This document shows, in pieces, positions 35,385 to 48,144 of a stretch of 64,000 bases of DNA (position 1 is the first letter of the stretch; every line of letters begins with the position of its first letter). The position numbers were made by a program, and so were the translations under genes. The stretch is from positions 13,430,496 through 13,494,495 of the forward strand of contig OZ024936.1 of the NCBI GenBank assembly GCA_964017235.1. Direction: 5' to 3'. This DNA is from Sabellastarte sp. h YS-2021 (lineage: Eukaryota > Annelida > Polychaeta > Sabellida > Sabellidae). The notes under the pieces were generated by a model. It ran no database searches and was not told the DNA's origin. It was given only the letters and a program-made list of their open reading frames with translations.

Positions 35385-36767
35385 ATGGGGATTTTGCCAT
35401 GCATATACACTAGTACAGCTGCCTTACCATGGAGTACGCCAATTTTGGTCGTTCCGAGGGACACCAATTTTTTTCCACCAATGGATAGAGTGGTCCAGTC
35501 TGAGTCTATACAATATAACAGGGTAGGGTCTAAAGACCTTAATTTCGTAGATATGAGCAGAAACAGTATTTCCCATTGATTTTAAATGGGGATTTTGCCA
35601 TGCATATACACTAGTACAGGTGCCTTACCATTGAGTACGCCAATTTTGGTCGTTCCGAGGGACACCAATTTTTTTCCACCAATGGATAGAGTGGTCCAGT
35701 CTGAGTCTATACAATATAACAGGGTAGGGTCTAAAGACCTTAATTTCGTAGATATGAGCAGAAACAGTATTTCCCATTGATTTTAAATGGGGATTTTGCC
35801 ATGCATATACACTAGTACAGGTGCCTTCCCATCGAGTACGCCAATTTTGGTCGTTCCGAGGGACACCAATTTTTTTCCACCAATGGATAGAGTGGTCCAG
35901 TCTGAGTCTATACAATATAACAGGGTAGGGTCTAAAGACCTTAATTTCGTAGATATGAGCAGAAACAGTATTTCCCATTGATTTTAAATGGGGATTTCGT
36001 CGTACATGTGTAGATGCCTTACCATCGAGTACGCCAATTTTGGTCGTTCCGAGGGACACAAATTGTTTTCCACCAATGGATAGAGTGGTCCAGTCTGAGT
36101 CTATACAATATAACAGGGTAGGGTCTAAAGACCTTAATTTCGTAGATATGAGCAGAAACAGTATTTCCCATTGATTTTAAATGGGGATTTTGCCATGCAT
36201 ATACACTAGTACAGGTGCCTTACCATCGAGTACGCCAATTTTGGTCGTTCCGAGGGACACCAATTTTTTTCCACCAATGGATAGAGTGGTCCAGTCTGAG
36301 TCTATACAATATAACAGGGTAGGGTCTAAAGACCTTAATTTCGTAGATATGAGCAGAAACAGTATTTCCCATTGATTTTAAATGGGGATTTCGTCGTACA
36401 TGTGTAGATGCCTTACCATCGAGTACGCCAATTTTGGTCGTTCCGAGGGACACCAATTTTTTTCCACCAATGGATAGAGTGGTCCAGTCTGAGTCTATAC
36501 AATATAACAGGGTAGGGTCTAAAGACCTTAATTTCGTAGATATGAGCAGACACAGTATTTCCCATTGATTTTAAATGGGGATTTCGTCGTACATGTGTAG
36601 ATGCCTTACCATCGAGTACGCCAATTTTGGTCGTTCCGAGGGACACCAATTTTTTTCCACCAATGGATAGAGTGGTCCAGTCTGACTCTATACAATATAA
36701 CAGGGTAGGGTCTAAAGACCTTAATTTCGTAGATATGAGCAGAAACAGTATTTCCCATTGATTTTAA
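35385..36767. repeat. 1769-bp HOR, copy 3 (lacks last two monomers)
   Basis: B 35385, B 35586, B 35787, A 35988 (acaaattg), B 36181, A 36382 (cagacacag) and A 36575 (tctgactct) follow the HOR. B 36768 then comes in place of the tatagcag and atatcag A monomers. Confidence 0.93.
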
Positions 36768-37547
36768 ATGGGGATTTTGCCATGCATATACACTAGTACA
36801 GGTGCCTTACCATCGAGTACGCCAATTTTGGTCGTTCCGAGGGACACCAATTTTTTTCCACCAATGGATAGAGTGGTCCAGTCTGAGTCTATACAATATA
36901 ACAGGGTAGGGTCTAAAGACCTTAATTTCGTAGATATGAGCAGAAACAGTATTTCCCATTGATTTTAAATGGGGATTTCGTCGTACATGTGTAGATGCCT
37001 TACCATCGAGTACGCCAATTTTGGTCGTTCCGAGGGACACCAATTTTTTTCTACCAATGGATAGAGTGGTCCAGTCTGAGTCTATACAATATAACAGGGT
37101 AGGGTCTAAAGACCTTAATTTCGTAGATATGAGCAGAAACAGTATTTCCCATTGATTTTAAATGGGGATTTCGTCGTACATGTGTAGATGCCTTACCATC
37201 GAGTACGCCAATTTTGGTCGTTCCGAGGGACACCAATTTTTTTCTACCAATGGATAGAGTGGTCCAGTCTGAGTCTATACAATATAACAGGGTAGGGTCT
37301 AAAGACCTTAATTTCGTAGATATGAGCAGAAACAGTATTTCCCATTGATTTTAAATGGGGATTTCGTCGTACATGTGTAGATGCCTTACCATCGAGTACG
37401 CCAATTTTGGTCGTTCCGAGGGACACCAATTTTTTTCCACCAATGGATAGAGTGGTCCAGTCTGAGTCTATACAATATAACAGGGTAGGGTCTAAAGACC
37501 TTAATTTCGTAGATATCAGCAGAAACAGTATTTCCCATTGATTTTAA
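36768..37547. repeat. Junction segment with doubled ctacc monomer
   Basis: Monomers are B 36768, A 36969 (ctacc), A 37162 (ctacc) and A 37355 (atatcag). Two consecutive ctacc monomers occur only here. Sequence to the left matches 42452-42800 at an offset of 5684. Sequence to the right matches 27353-27738 at an offset of 9809. This is the join between two duplicated blocks. Confidence 0.88.
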
Positions 37548-40500
37548 ATGGGGATTTTGCCATGCATATACACTAGTACAGCTGCCTTACCATGGAGTAC
37601 GCCAATTTTGGTCGTTCCGAGGGACACCAATTTTTTTCCACCAATGGATAGAGTGGTCCAGTCTGAGTCTATACAATATAACAGGGTAGGGTCTAAAGAC
37701 CTTAATTTCGTAGATATGAGCAGAAAGAGTATTTCCCATTGATTTTAAATGGGGATTTTGCCATGCATATACACTAGTACAGGTGCCTTACGATCGAATA
37801 CGCCAATTTTGGTCGTTCTGAGGGACACCAATTTTTTTCCACCAATGGATAGAGTGGTCCAGTCTGAGTCTATACAATATAACAGGGTAGGGTCTAAAGA
37901 CCTTAATTTCGTAGATATGAGCAGAAACAGTATTTCCCATTGATTTTAAATGGGGATTTCGTCGTACATGTGTAGATGCCTTACCATCGAGTACGCCAAT
38001 TTTGGTCGTTCCGAGGGACACCAATTTTTTCCACCAATGGATAGAGTGGTCCAGTCTGAGTCTATACAATATAACAGGGTAGGGTCTAAAGACCTTAATT
38101 TCGTAGATATGAGCAGAAACAGTATTTCCCATTGATTTTAAATGGGGATTTCGTCGTACATGTGTAGATGCCTTACCATCGAGTACGACAATTTTGGTCG
38201 TTCCGAGGGACACCAATTTTTTTCTACCAATGGATAGAGTGGTCCAGTCTGAGTCTATACAATATAACAGGGTAGGGTCTAAAGACCTTAATTTCGTAGA
38301 TATGAGCAGAAACAGTATTTCCCATTGATTTTAAATGGGGATTTCGTCGTACATGTGTAGATGCCTTACCATCGAGTACGCCAATTTTGGTCGTTCCGAG
38401 GGACACCAATTTTTTTCCACCAATGGATAGAGTGGTCCAGTCTGAGTCTATACAATATAGCAGGGTAGGGTCTAAAGACCTTAATTTCGTAGATATGAGC
38501 AGAAACAGTATTTCCCATTGATTTTAAATGGGGATTTCGTCGTACATGTGTAGATGCCTTACCATCGAGTACGCCAATTTTGGTCGTTCCGAGGGACACC
38601 AATTTTTTTCCACCAATGGATAGAGTGGTCCAGTCTGAGTCTATACAATATAACAGGGTAGGGTCTAAAGACCTTAATTTCATAGATATGAGCAGAAACA
38701 GTATTTCCCATTGATTTTAAATGGGGATTTTGCCATGCATATACACTAGTACAGGTGCCTTGCCATCGAGTACAACAATTTTGGTCGTTCCGAGGGACAC
38801 CAATTTTTTTCCACCAATGGATAGAGTGGTCCACTCTGAGTCTATACAATATAACAGGGTAGGGTCTAAAGACCTTAATTTCGTAGATATGAGCAGAAAC
38901 AGTATTTCCCATTGATTTTAAATGGGGATTTCGTCGTACATGTGTAGATGCCTTACCATCGAGTACGCCAATTTTGGTCGTTCCGAGGGACACCAATTTT
39001 TTTCCACCAATGGATAGAGTGGTCCAGTCTGAGTCTATACAATATAACAGGGTAGGGTCTAAAGACCTTAATTTCGTAGATATGAGCAGAAACAGTATTT
39101 CCCATTGATTTTAAATGGGGATTTCGTCGTACATGTGTAGATGCCTTACCATCGAGTACGCCAATTTTGGTCGTTCCGAGGGACACCAATTTTTTTCTAC
39201 CAATGGATAGAGTGGTCCAGTCTGAGTCTATACAATTTAACAGGGTAGGGTCTAAAGACCTTAATTTCGTAGATATGAGCAGAAACAGTATTTCCCATTG
39301 ATTTTAAATGGGGATTTCGTCGTACATGTGTAGATGCCTTACCATCGAGTACGCCAATTTTGGTCGTTCCGAGGGACACCAATTTTTTTCCACCAATGGA
39401 TAGAGTGGTCCAGTCTGAGTCTATACAATATAGCAGGGTAGGGTCTAAAGACCTTAATTTCGTAGATATGAGCAGAAACAGTATTTCCCATTGATTTTAA
39501 ATGGGGATTTCGTCGTACATGTGTAGATGCCTTACCATCGAGTACGCCAATTTTGGTCGTTCCGAGGGACACCAATTTTTTTCCACCAATGGATAGAGTG
39601 GTCCAGTCTGAGTCTATACAATATAACAGGGTAGGGTCTAAAGACCTTAATTTCGTAGATATCAGCAGAAACAGTATTTCCCATTGATTTTAAATGGGGA
39701 TTTTGCCATGCATATACACTAGTACAGCTGCCTTACCATGGAGTACGCCAATTTTGGTCGTTCCGAGGGACACCAATTTTTTTCCACCAATGGATAGAGT
39801 GGTCCAGTCTGAGTCTATACAATATAACAGGGTAGGGTCTAAAGACCTTAATTTCGTAGATATGAGCAGAAACAGTATTTCCCATTGATTTTAAATGGGG
39901 ATTTTGCCATGCATATACACTAGTACAGGTGCCTTACCATTGAGTACGCCAATTTTGGTCGTTCCGAGGGACACCAATTTTTTTCCACCAATGGATAGAG
40001 TGGTCCAGTCTGAGTCTATACAATATAACAGGGTAGGGTCTAAAGACCTTAATTTCGTAGATATGAGCAGAAACAGTATTTCCCATTGATTTTAAATGGG
40101 GATTTTGCTATGCATATACACTAGTACAGGTGCCTTGCCATCGAGTACAACAATTTTGGTCGTTCCGAGGGACACCAATTTTTTTCCACCAATGGATAGA
40201 GTGGTCCACTCTGAGTCTATACAATATAACAGGGTAGGGTCTAAAGACCTTAATTTCGTAGATATGAGCAGAAACAGTATTTCCCATTGATTTTAAATGG
40301 GGATTTCGTCGTACATGTGTAGATGCCTTACCATCGAGTACGCCAATTTTTGTCGTTCCGAGGGACACCAATTTTTTTCCACCAATGGATAGAGTGGTCC
40401 AGTCTGAGTCTATACAATATAACAGGGTAGGGTCTAAAGACCTTAATTTCGTAGATATGAGCAGAAACAGTATTTCCCATTGATTTTAAATGGGGATTTC

Positions 40501-42451
40501 GTCGTACATGTGTAGATGCCTTACCATCGAGTACGCCAATTTTGGTCGTTCCGAGGGACACCAATTTTTTTCTACCAATGGATAGAGTGGTCCAGTCTGA
40601 GTCTATACAATTTAACAGGGTAGGGTCTAAAGACCTTAATTTCGTAGATATGAGCAGAAACAGTATTTCCCATTGATTTTAAATGGGGATTTCGTCGTAC
40701 ATGTGTAGATGCCTTACCATCGAGTACGCCAATTTTGGTCGTTCCGAGGGACACCAATTTTTTTCCACCAATGGATAGAGTGGTCCAGTCTGAGTCTATA
40801 CAATATAGCAGGGTAGGGTCTAAAGACCTTAATTTCGTAGATATGAGCAGAAACAGTATTTCCCATTGATTTTAAATGGGGATTTCGTCGTACATGTGTA
40901 GATGCCTTACCATCGAGTACGCCAATTTTGGTCGTTCCGAGGGACACCAATTTTTTTCCACCAATGGATAGAGTGGTCCAGTCTGAGTCTATACAATATA
41001 ACAGGGTAGGGTCTAAAGACCTTAATTTCGTAGATATCAGCAGAAACAGTATTTCCCATTGATTTTAAATGGGGATTTTGCCATGCATATACACTAGTAC
41101 AGCTGCCTTACCATGGAGTACGCCAATTTTGGTCGTTCCGAGGGACACCAATTTTTTTCCACCAATGGATAGAGTGGTCCAGTCTGAGTCTATACAATAT
41201 AACAGGGTAGGGTCTAAAGACCTTAATTTCGTAGATATGAGCAGAAACAGTATTTCCCATTGATTTTAAATGGGGATTTTGCCATGCATATACACTAGTA
41301 CAGGTGCCTTACCATTGAGTACGCCAATTTTGGTCGTTCCGAGGGACACCAATTTTTTTCCACCAATGGATAGAGTGGTCCAGTCTGAGTCTATACAATA
41401 TAACAGGGTAGGGTCTAAAGACCTTAATTTCGTAGATATGAGCAGAAACAGTATTTCCCATTGATTTTAAATGGGGATTTTGCCATGCATATACACTAGT
41501 ACAGGTGCCTTCCCATCGAGTACGCCAATTTTGGTCGTTCCGAGGGACACCAATTTTTTTCCACCAATGGATAGAGTGGTCCAGTCTGAGTCTATACAAT
41601 ATAACAGGGTAGGGTCTAAAGACCTTAATTTCGTAGATATGAGCAGAAACAGTATTTCCCATTGATTTTAAATGGGGATTTCGTCGTACATGTGTAGATG
41701 CCTTACCATCGAGTACGCCAATTTTGGTCGTTCCGAGGGACACAAATTGTTTTCCACCAATGGATAGAGTGGTCCAGTCTGAGTCTATACAATATAACAG
41801 GGTAGGGTCTAAAGACCTTAATTTCGTAGATATGAGCAGAAACAGTATTTCCCATTGATTTTAAATGGGGATTTTGCCATGCATATACACTAGTACAGGT
41901 GCCTTACCATCGAGTACGCCAATTTTGGTCGTTCCGAGGGACACCAATTTTTTTCCACCAATGGATAGAGTGGTCCAGTCTGAGTCTATACAATATAACA
42001 GGGTAGGGTCTAAAGACCTTAATTTCGTAGATATGAGCAGAAACAGTATTTCCCATTGATTTTAAATGGGGATTTCGTCGTACATGTGTAGATGCCTTAC
42101 CATCGAGTACGCCAATTTTGGTCGTTCCGAGGGACACCAATTTTTTTCCACCAATGGATAGAGTGGTCCAGTCTGAGTCTATACAATATAACAGGGTAGG
42201 GTCTAAAGACCTTAATTTCGTAGATATGAGCAGACACAGTATTTCCCATTGATTTTAAATGGGGATTTCGTCGTACATGTGTAGATGCCTTACCATCGAG
42301 TACGCCAATTTTGGTCGTTCCGAGGGACACCAATTTTTTTCCACCAATGGATAGAGTGGTCCAGTCTGACTCTATACAATATAACAGGGTAGGGTCTAAA
42401 GACCTTAATTTCGTAGATATGAGCAGAAACAGTATTTCCCATTGATTTTAA
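37548..42451. repeat. Second copy of the 27.7-32.6 kb block (offset 9809)
   Basis: B monomers at 37548, 37749, 38721, 39694, 39895, 40096, 41069, 41270, 41471 and 41865 correspond one to one with 27739, 27940, 28912, 29885, 30086, 30287, 31260, 31461, 31662 and 32056. Shared rare markers include the 192-bp monomer (37950), gtacgac, tttcatag, gtacaac, caatttaac (twice), gctatgc and tctgactct. The only differences I noticed are C-to-G at 37727 and G-to-T at 40351. The match extends slightly left, into 37162 or 36969, and stops at 42452, which is B where 32643 is A. Confidence 0.94.
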
Positions 42452-43625
42452 ATGGGGATTTTGCCATGCATATACACTAGTACAGGTGCCTTACCATCGA
42501 GTACGCCAATTTTGGTCGTTCCGAGGGACACCAATTTTTTTCCACCAATGGATAGAGTGGTCCAGTCTGAGTCTATACAATATAACAGGGTAGGGTCTAA
42601 AGACCTTAATTTCGTAGATATGAGCAGAAACAGTATTTCCCATTGATTTTAAATGGGGATTTCGTCGTACATGTGTAGATGCCTTACCATCGAGTACGCC
42701 AATTTTGGTCGTTCCGAGGGACACCAATTTTTTTCTACCAATGGATAGAGTGGTCCAGTCTGAGTCTATACAATATAACAGGGTAGGGTCTAAAGACCTT
42801 AATTTCGTAGATATGAGCAGAAACAGTATTTCCCATTGATTTTAAATGGGGATTTCGTCGTACATGTGTAGATGCCTTACCATCGAGTACGCCAATTTTG
42901 GTCGTTCCGAGGGACACCAATTTTTTTCCACCAATGGATAGAGTGGTCCAGTCTGAGTCTATACAATATAGCAGGGTAGGGTCTAAAGACCTTAATTTCG
43001 TAGATATGAGCAGAAACAGTATTTCCCATTGATTTTAAATGGGGATTTCGTCGTACATGTGTAGATGCCTTACCATCGAGTACGCCAATTTTGGTCGTTC
43101 CGAGGGACACCAATTTTTTTCCACCAATGGATAGAGTGGTCCAGTCTGAGTCTATACAATATAACAGGGTAGGGTCTAAAGACCTTAATTTCGTAGATAT
43201 GAGCAGAAACAGTATTTCCCATTGATTTTAAATGGGGATTTTGCCATGCATATACACTAGTACAGGTGCCTTGCCATCGAGTACACCAATTTTGGTCGTT
43301 CCGAGGGACACCAATTTTTTTCCACCAATGGATAGAGTGGTCCACTCTGAGTCTATACAATATAACAGGGTAGGGTCTAAAGACCTTAATTTCGTAGATA
43401 TGAGCAGAAACAGTATTTCCCATTGATTTTAAATGGGGATTTCGTCGTACATGTGTAGATGCCTTACCATGGAGTACGCCAATTTTGGTCGTTCCGAGGG
43501 ACACCAATTTTTTTCCACCAATGGATAGAGTGGTCCAGTCTGAGTCTATACAATATAACAGGGTAGGGTCTAAAGACCTTAATTTCGTAGATATCAGCAG
43601 AAACAGTATTTCCCATTGATTTTAA
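42452..43625. repeat. Connecting satellite segment
   Basis: Monomers are B 42452, A 42653 (ctacc), A 42846 (tatagcag), A 43039, B 43232 (ttgccatc, gtacacc, gtccactctg) and A 43433 (ccatgg, atatcag). 42653-43425 resembles 14448-15227 (offset 28205). A 43433 then matches A 16008, so this segment joins two modules found apart at 14-16 kb. Confidence 0.88.
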
Positions 43626-44807
43626 ATGGGGATTTTGCCATGCATATACACTAGTACAGCTGCCTTACCATGGAGTACGCCAATTTTGGTCGTTCCGAGG
43701 GACACCAATTTTTTTCCACCAATGGATAGAGTGGTCCAGTCTGAGTCTATACAATATAACAGGGTAGGGTCTAAAGACCTTAATTTCGTAGATATGAGCA
43801 GAAACAGTATTTCCCATTGATTTTAAATGGGGATTTTGCCATGCATATACACTAGTACAGGTGCCTTACCATTGAGTACGCCAATTTTGGTCGTTCCGAG
43901 GGACACCAATTTTTTTCCACCAATGGATAGAGTGGTCCAGTCTGAGTCTATACAATATAACAGGGTAGGGTCTAAAGACCTTAATTTCGTAGATATGAGC
44001 AGAAACAGTATTTCCCATTGATTTTAAATGGGGATTTTGCCATGCATATACACTAGTACAGGTGCCTTCCCATCGAGTACGCCAATTTTGGTCGTTCCGA
44101 GGGACACCAATTTTTTTCCACCAATGGATAGAGTGGTCCAGTCTGAGTCTATACAATATAACAGGGTAGGGTCTAAAGACCTTAATTTCGTAGATATGAG
44201 CAGAAACAGTATTTCCCATTGATTTTAAATGGGGATTTCGTCGTACATGTGTAGATGCCTTACCATCGAGTACGCCAATTTTGGTCGTTCCGAGGGACAC
44301 CAATTTTTTTCCACCAATGGATAGAGTGGTCCAGTCTGAGTCTGTACAATATAACAGGGTAGGGTCTAAAGACCTTAATTTCGTAGATATGAGCAGAAAC
44401 AGTATTTCCCATTGATTTTAAATGGGGATTTCGTCGTACATGTGTAGATGCCTTACCATCGAGTACGCCAATTTTGGTCGTTCCGAGGGACACCAATTTT
44501 TTTCTACCAATGGATAGAGTGGTCCAGTCTGAGTCTATACAATATAACAGGGTAGGGTCTAAAGACCTTAATTTCGTAGATATGAGCAGAAACAGTATTT
44601 CCCATTGATTTTAAATGGGGATTTCGTCGTACATGTGTAGATGCCTTACCATCGAGTACGCCAATTTTGGTCGTTCCGAGGGACACCAATTTTTTTCCAC
44701 CAATGGATAGAGTGGTCCAGTCTGAGTCTATACAATATAACAGGGTAGGGTCTAAAGACCTTAATTTCGTAGATATGAGCAGAAACAGTATTTCCCATTG
44801 ATTTTAA
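43626..44807. repeat. B-triplet module, copy at 43.6 kb
   Basis: B 43626 (ACAGCT-ending), B 43827 (ccattgag), B 44028 (ttcccatc), A 44229 (tctgtac), A 44422 (ctacc) and A 44615 match 16201-17382 at an offset of 27425. A 44615 has cgtcg, where 17190 has cttcg. Confidence 0.92.
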
Positions 44808-45981
44808 ATGGGGATTTCGTCGTACATGTGTAGATGCCTTACCATGGAGTACGCCAATTTTGGTCGTTCCGAGGGACACCAATTTTTTTCCACCAATGGA
44901 TAGAGTGGTCCAGTCTGAGTCTATACAATATAACAGGGTAGGGTCTAAAGACCTTAATTTCGTAGATATGAGCAGAAACAGTATTTCCCATTGATTTTAA
45001 ATGGGGATTTTGCCATGCATATACACTAGTACAGCTGCCTTACCATGGAGTATGCCAATTTTGGTCGTTCCGAGGGACACCAATTTTTTTCCACCAATGG
45101 ATAGAGTGGTCCAGTCTGAGTCTATACAATATAACAGGGTAGGGTCTAAAGACCTTAATTTCGTAGATATGAGCAGAAACAGTATTTCCCACTGATTTTA
45201 AATGGGGATTTCGTCGTACATGTGTAGATGCCTTACCATCGAGTACGCCAATTTTGGTCGTTCCGAGGGACACAAATTGTTTTCCACCAATGGATAGAGT
45301 GGTCCAGTCTGAGTTTATACAATATAACAGGGTAGGGTCTAAAGACCTTAATTTCGTAGATATGAGCAGAAACAGTATTTCCCATTGATTTTAAATGGGG
45401 ATTTTGCCATGCATATACACTAGTACAGGTGCCTTACCATCGAGTATGCCAATTTTGGTCGTTCCGAGGGACACCAATTTTTTTCCACCAATGGATAGAG
45501 TGGTCCAGTCTGAGTCTATACAATATAACAGGGTAGGGTCTAAAGACCTTAATTTCGTAGATATGAGCAGAAACAGTATTTCCCATTGATTTTAAATGGG
45601 GATTTCGTCGTACATGTGTAGATGCCTTACCATCGAGTACGCCAATTTTGGTCGTTCCGAGGGACACCAATTTTTTTCCACCAATGGATAGAGTGGTCCA
45701 GTCTGAGTCTATACAATATAACAGGGTAGGGTCTAAAGACCTTAATTTCGTAGATATGAGCAGACACAGTATTTCCCATTGATTTTAAATGGGGATTTCG
45801 TCGTACATGTGTAGATGCCTTACCATCGAGTACGCCAATTTTGGTCGTTCCGAGGGACACCAATTTTTTTCCACCAATGGATAGAGTTGTCCAGTCTGAG
45901 TCTATACAATATAACAGGGTAGGGTCTAAAGACCTTAATTTCGTAGATATGAGCAGAAACAGTATTTCCCATTGATTTTAA
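44808..45981. repeat. 1174-bp unit (second locus)
   Basis: Monomers are A 44808 (ccatgg), B 45001 (ACAGCT-ending, gtatgcc), A 45202 (acaaattg; private gagtttat), B 45395 (gtatgcc), A 45596 (cagacacag) and A 45789 (private agagttgtcc). It is organised like 18557 onward but with two instead of four A monomers after the second B. Confidence 0.92.
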
Positions 45982-46962
45982 ATGGGGATTTCGTCGTACA
46001 TGTGTAGATGCCTTACCATGGAGTACGCCAATTTTGGTCGTTCCGAGGGACACCAATTTTTTTCCACCAATGGATAGAGTGGTCCAGTCTGAGTCTATAC
46101 AATATAACAGGGTAGGGTCTAAAGACCTTAATTTCGTAGATATGAGCAGAAACAGTATTTCCCATTGATTTTAAATGGGGATTTTGCCATGCATATACAC
46201 TAGTACAGCTGCCTTACCATGGAGTATGCCAATTTTGGTCGTTCCGAGGGACACCAATTTTTTTCCACCAATGGATAGAGTGGTCCAGTCTGAGTCTATA
46301 CAATATAACAGGGTAGGGTCTAAAGACCTTAATTTCGTAGATATGAGCAGAAACAGTATTTCCCACTGATTTTAAATGGGGATTTCGTCGTACATGTGTA
46401 GATGCCTTACCATCGAGTACGCCAATTTTGGTCGTTCCGAGGGACACAAATTGTTTTCCACCAATGGATAGAGTGGTCCAGTCTGAGTCTATACAATATA
46501 ACAGGGTAGGGTCTAAAGACCTTAATTTCGTAGATATGAGCAGAAACAGTATTTCCCATTGATTTTAAATGGGGATTTTGCCATGCATATACACTAGTAC
46601 AGGTGCCTTACCATCGAGTACGCCAATTTTGGTCGTTCCGAGGGACACCAATTTTTTTCCACCAATGGATAGAGTGGTCCAGTCTGAGTCTATACAATAT
46701 AACAGGGTAGGGTCTAAAGACCTTAATTTCGTAGATATGAGCAGACACAGTATTTCCCATTGATTTTAAATGGGGATTTCGTCGTACATGTGTAGATGCC
46801 TTACCATCGAGTACGCCAATTTTGGTCGTTCCGAGGGACACCAATTTTTTTCCACCAATGGATAGAGTGGTCCAGTCTGAGTCTATACAATATAACAGGG
46901 TAGGGTCTAAAGACCTTAATTTCGTAGATATGAGCAGAAACAGTATTTCCCATTGATTTTAA
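45982..46962. repeat. 981-bp contracted unit with a B/A hybrid monomer
   Basis: Monomers are A 45982 (ccatgg), B 46175, A 46376 (acaaattg), B 46569 and A 46770. B 46569 has a B cassette but the cagacacag marker (C at 46746) that sits in A 45596 in the preceding unit. The unit is exactly 193 bp shorter than its neighbour. Confidence 0.92.
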
Positions 46963-48144
46963 ATGGGGATTTCGTCGTACATGTGTAGATGCCTTACCAT
47001 GGAGTACGCCAATTTTGGTCGTTCCGAGGGACACCAATTTTTTTCCACCAATGGATAGAGTGGTCCAGTCTGAGTCTATACAATATAACAGGGTAGGGTC
47101 TAAAGACCTTAATTTTGTAGATATGAGCAGAAACAGTATTTCCCATTGATTTTAAATGGGGATTTTGCCATGCATATACACTAGTACAGCTGCCTTACCA
47201 TGGAGTATGCCAATTTTGGTCGTTCCGAGGGACACCAATTTTTTTCCACCAATGGATAGAGTGGTCCAGTCTGAGTCTATACAATATAACAGGGTAGGGT
47301 CTAAAGACCTTAATTTCGTAGATATGAGCAGAAACAGTATTTCCCACTGATTTTAAATGGGGATTTCGTCGTACATGTGTAGATGCCTTACCATCGAGTA
47401 CGCCAATTTTGGTCGTTCCGAGGGACACAAATTGTTTTCCACCAATGGATAGAGTGGTCCAGTCTGAGTCTATACAATATAACAGGGTAGGGTCTAAAGA
47501 CCTTAATTTCGTAGATATGAGCAGAAACAGTATTTCCCATTGATTTTAAATGGGGATTTTGCCATGCATATACACTAGTACAGGTGCCTTACCATCGAGT
47601 ACGTCAATTTTGGTCGTTCCGAGGGACACCAATTTTTTTCCACCAATGGATAGAGTGGTCCAGTCTGAGTCTATACAATATAACAGGGTAGGGTCTAAAG
47701 ACCTTAATTTCGTAGATATGAGCAGAAACAGTATTTCCCATTGATTTTAAATGGGGATTTTGCCATGCATATACACTAGTACAGGTGCCTTACCATCGAG
47801 TACGCCAATTTTGGTCGTTCCGAGGGACACCAATTTTTTTCCACCAATGGATAGAGTGGTCCAGTCTGAGTCTATACAATATAACAGGGTAGGGTCTAAA
47901 GACCTTAATTTCGTAGATATGAGCAGACACAGTATTTCCCATTGATTTTAAATGGGGATTTCGTCGTACATGTGTAGATGCCTTACCATCGAGTACGCCA
48001 ATTTTGGTCGTTCCGAGGGACACCAATTTTTTTCCACCAATGGATAGAGTGGTCCAGTCTGAGTCTATACAATATAACAGGGTAGGGTCTAAAGACCTTA
48101 ATTTCGTAGATATGAGCAGAAACAGTATTTCCCATTGATTTTAA
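46963..48144. repeat. Unit with two B monomers, one hybrid
   Basis: Monomers are A 46963 (ccatgg; private ttttgtag near 47116), B 47156 (ACAGCT-ending, gtatgcc), A 47357 (acaaattg), B 47550 (private gtacgtc), B 47751 (hybrid, cagacacag) and A 47952. From 47156 it matches 59909-60897 at an offset of 12753. Confidence 0.9.
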
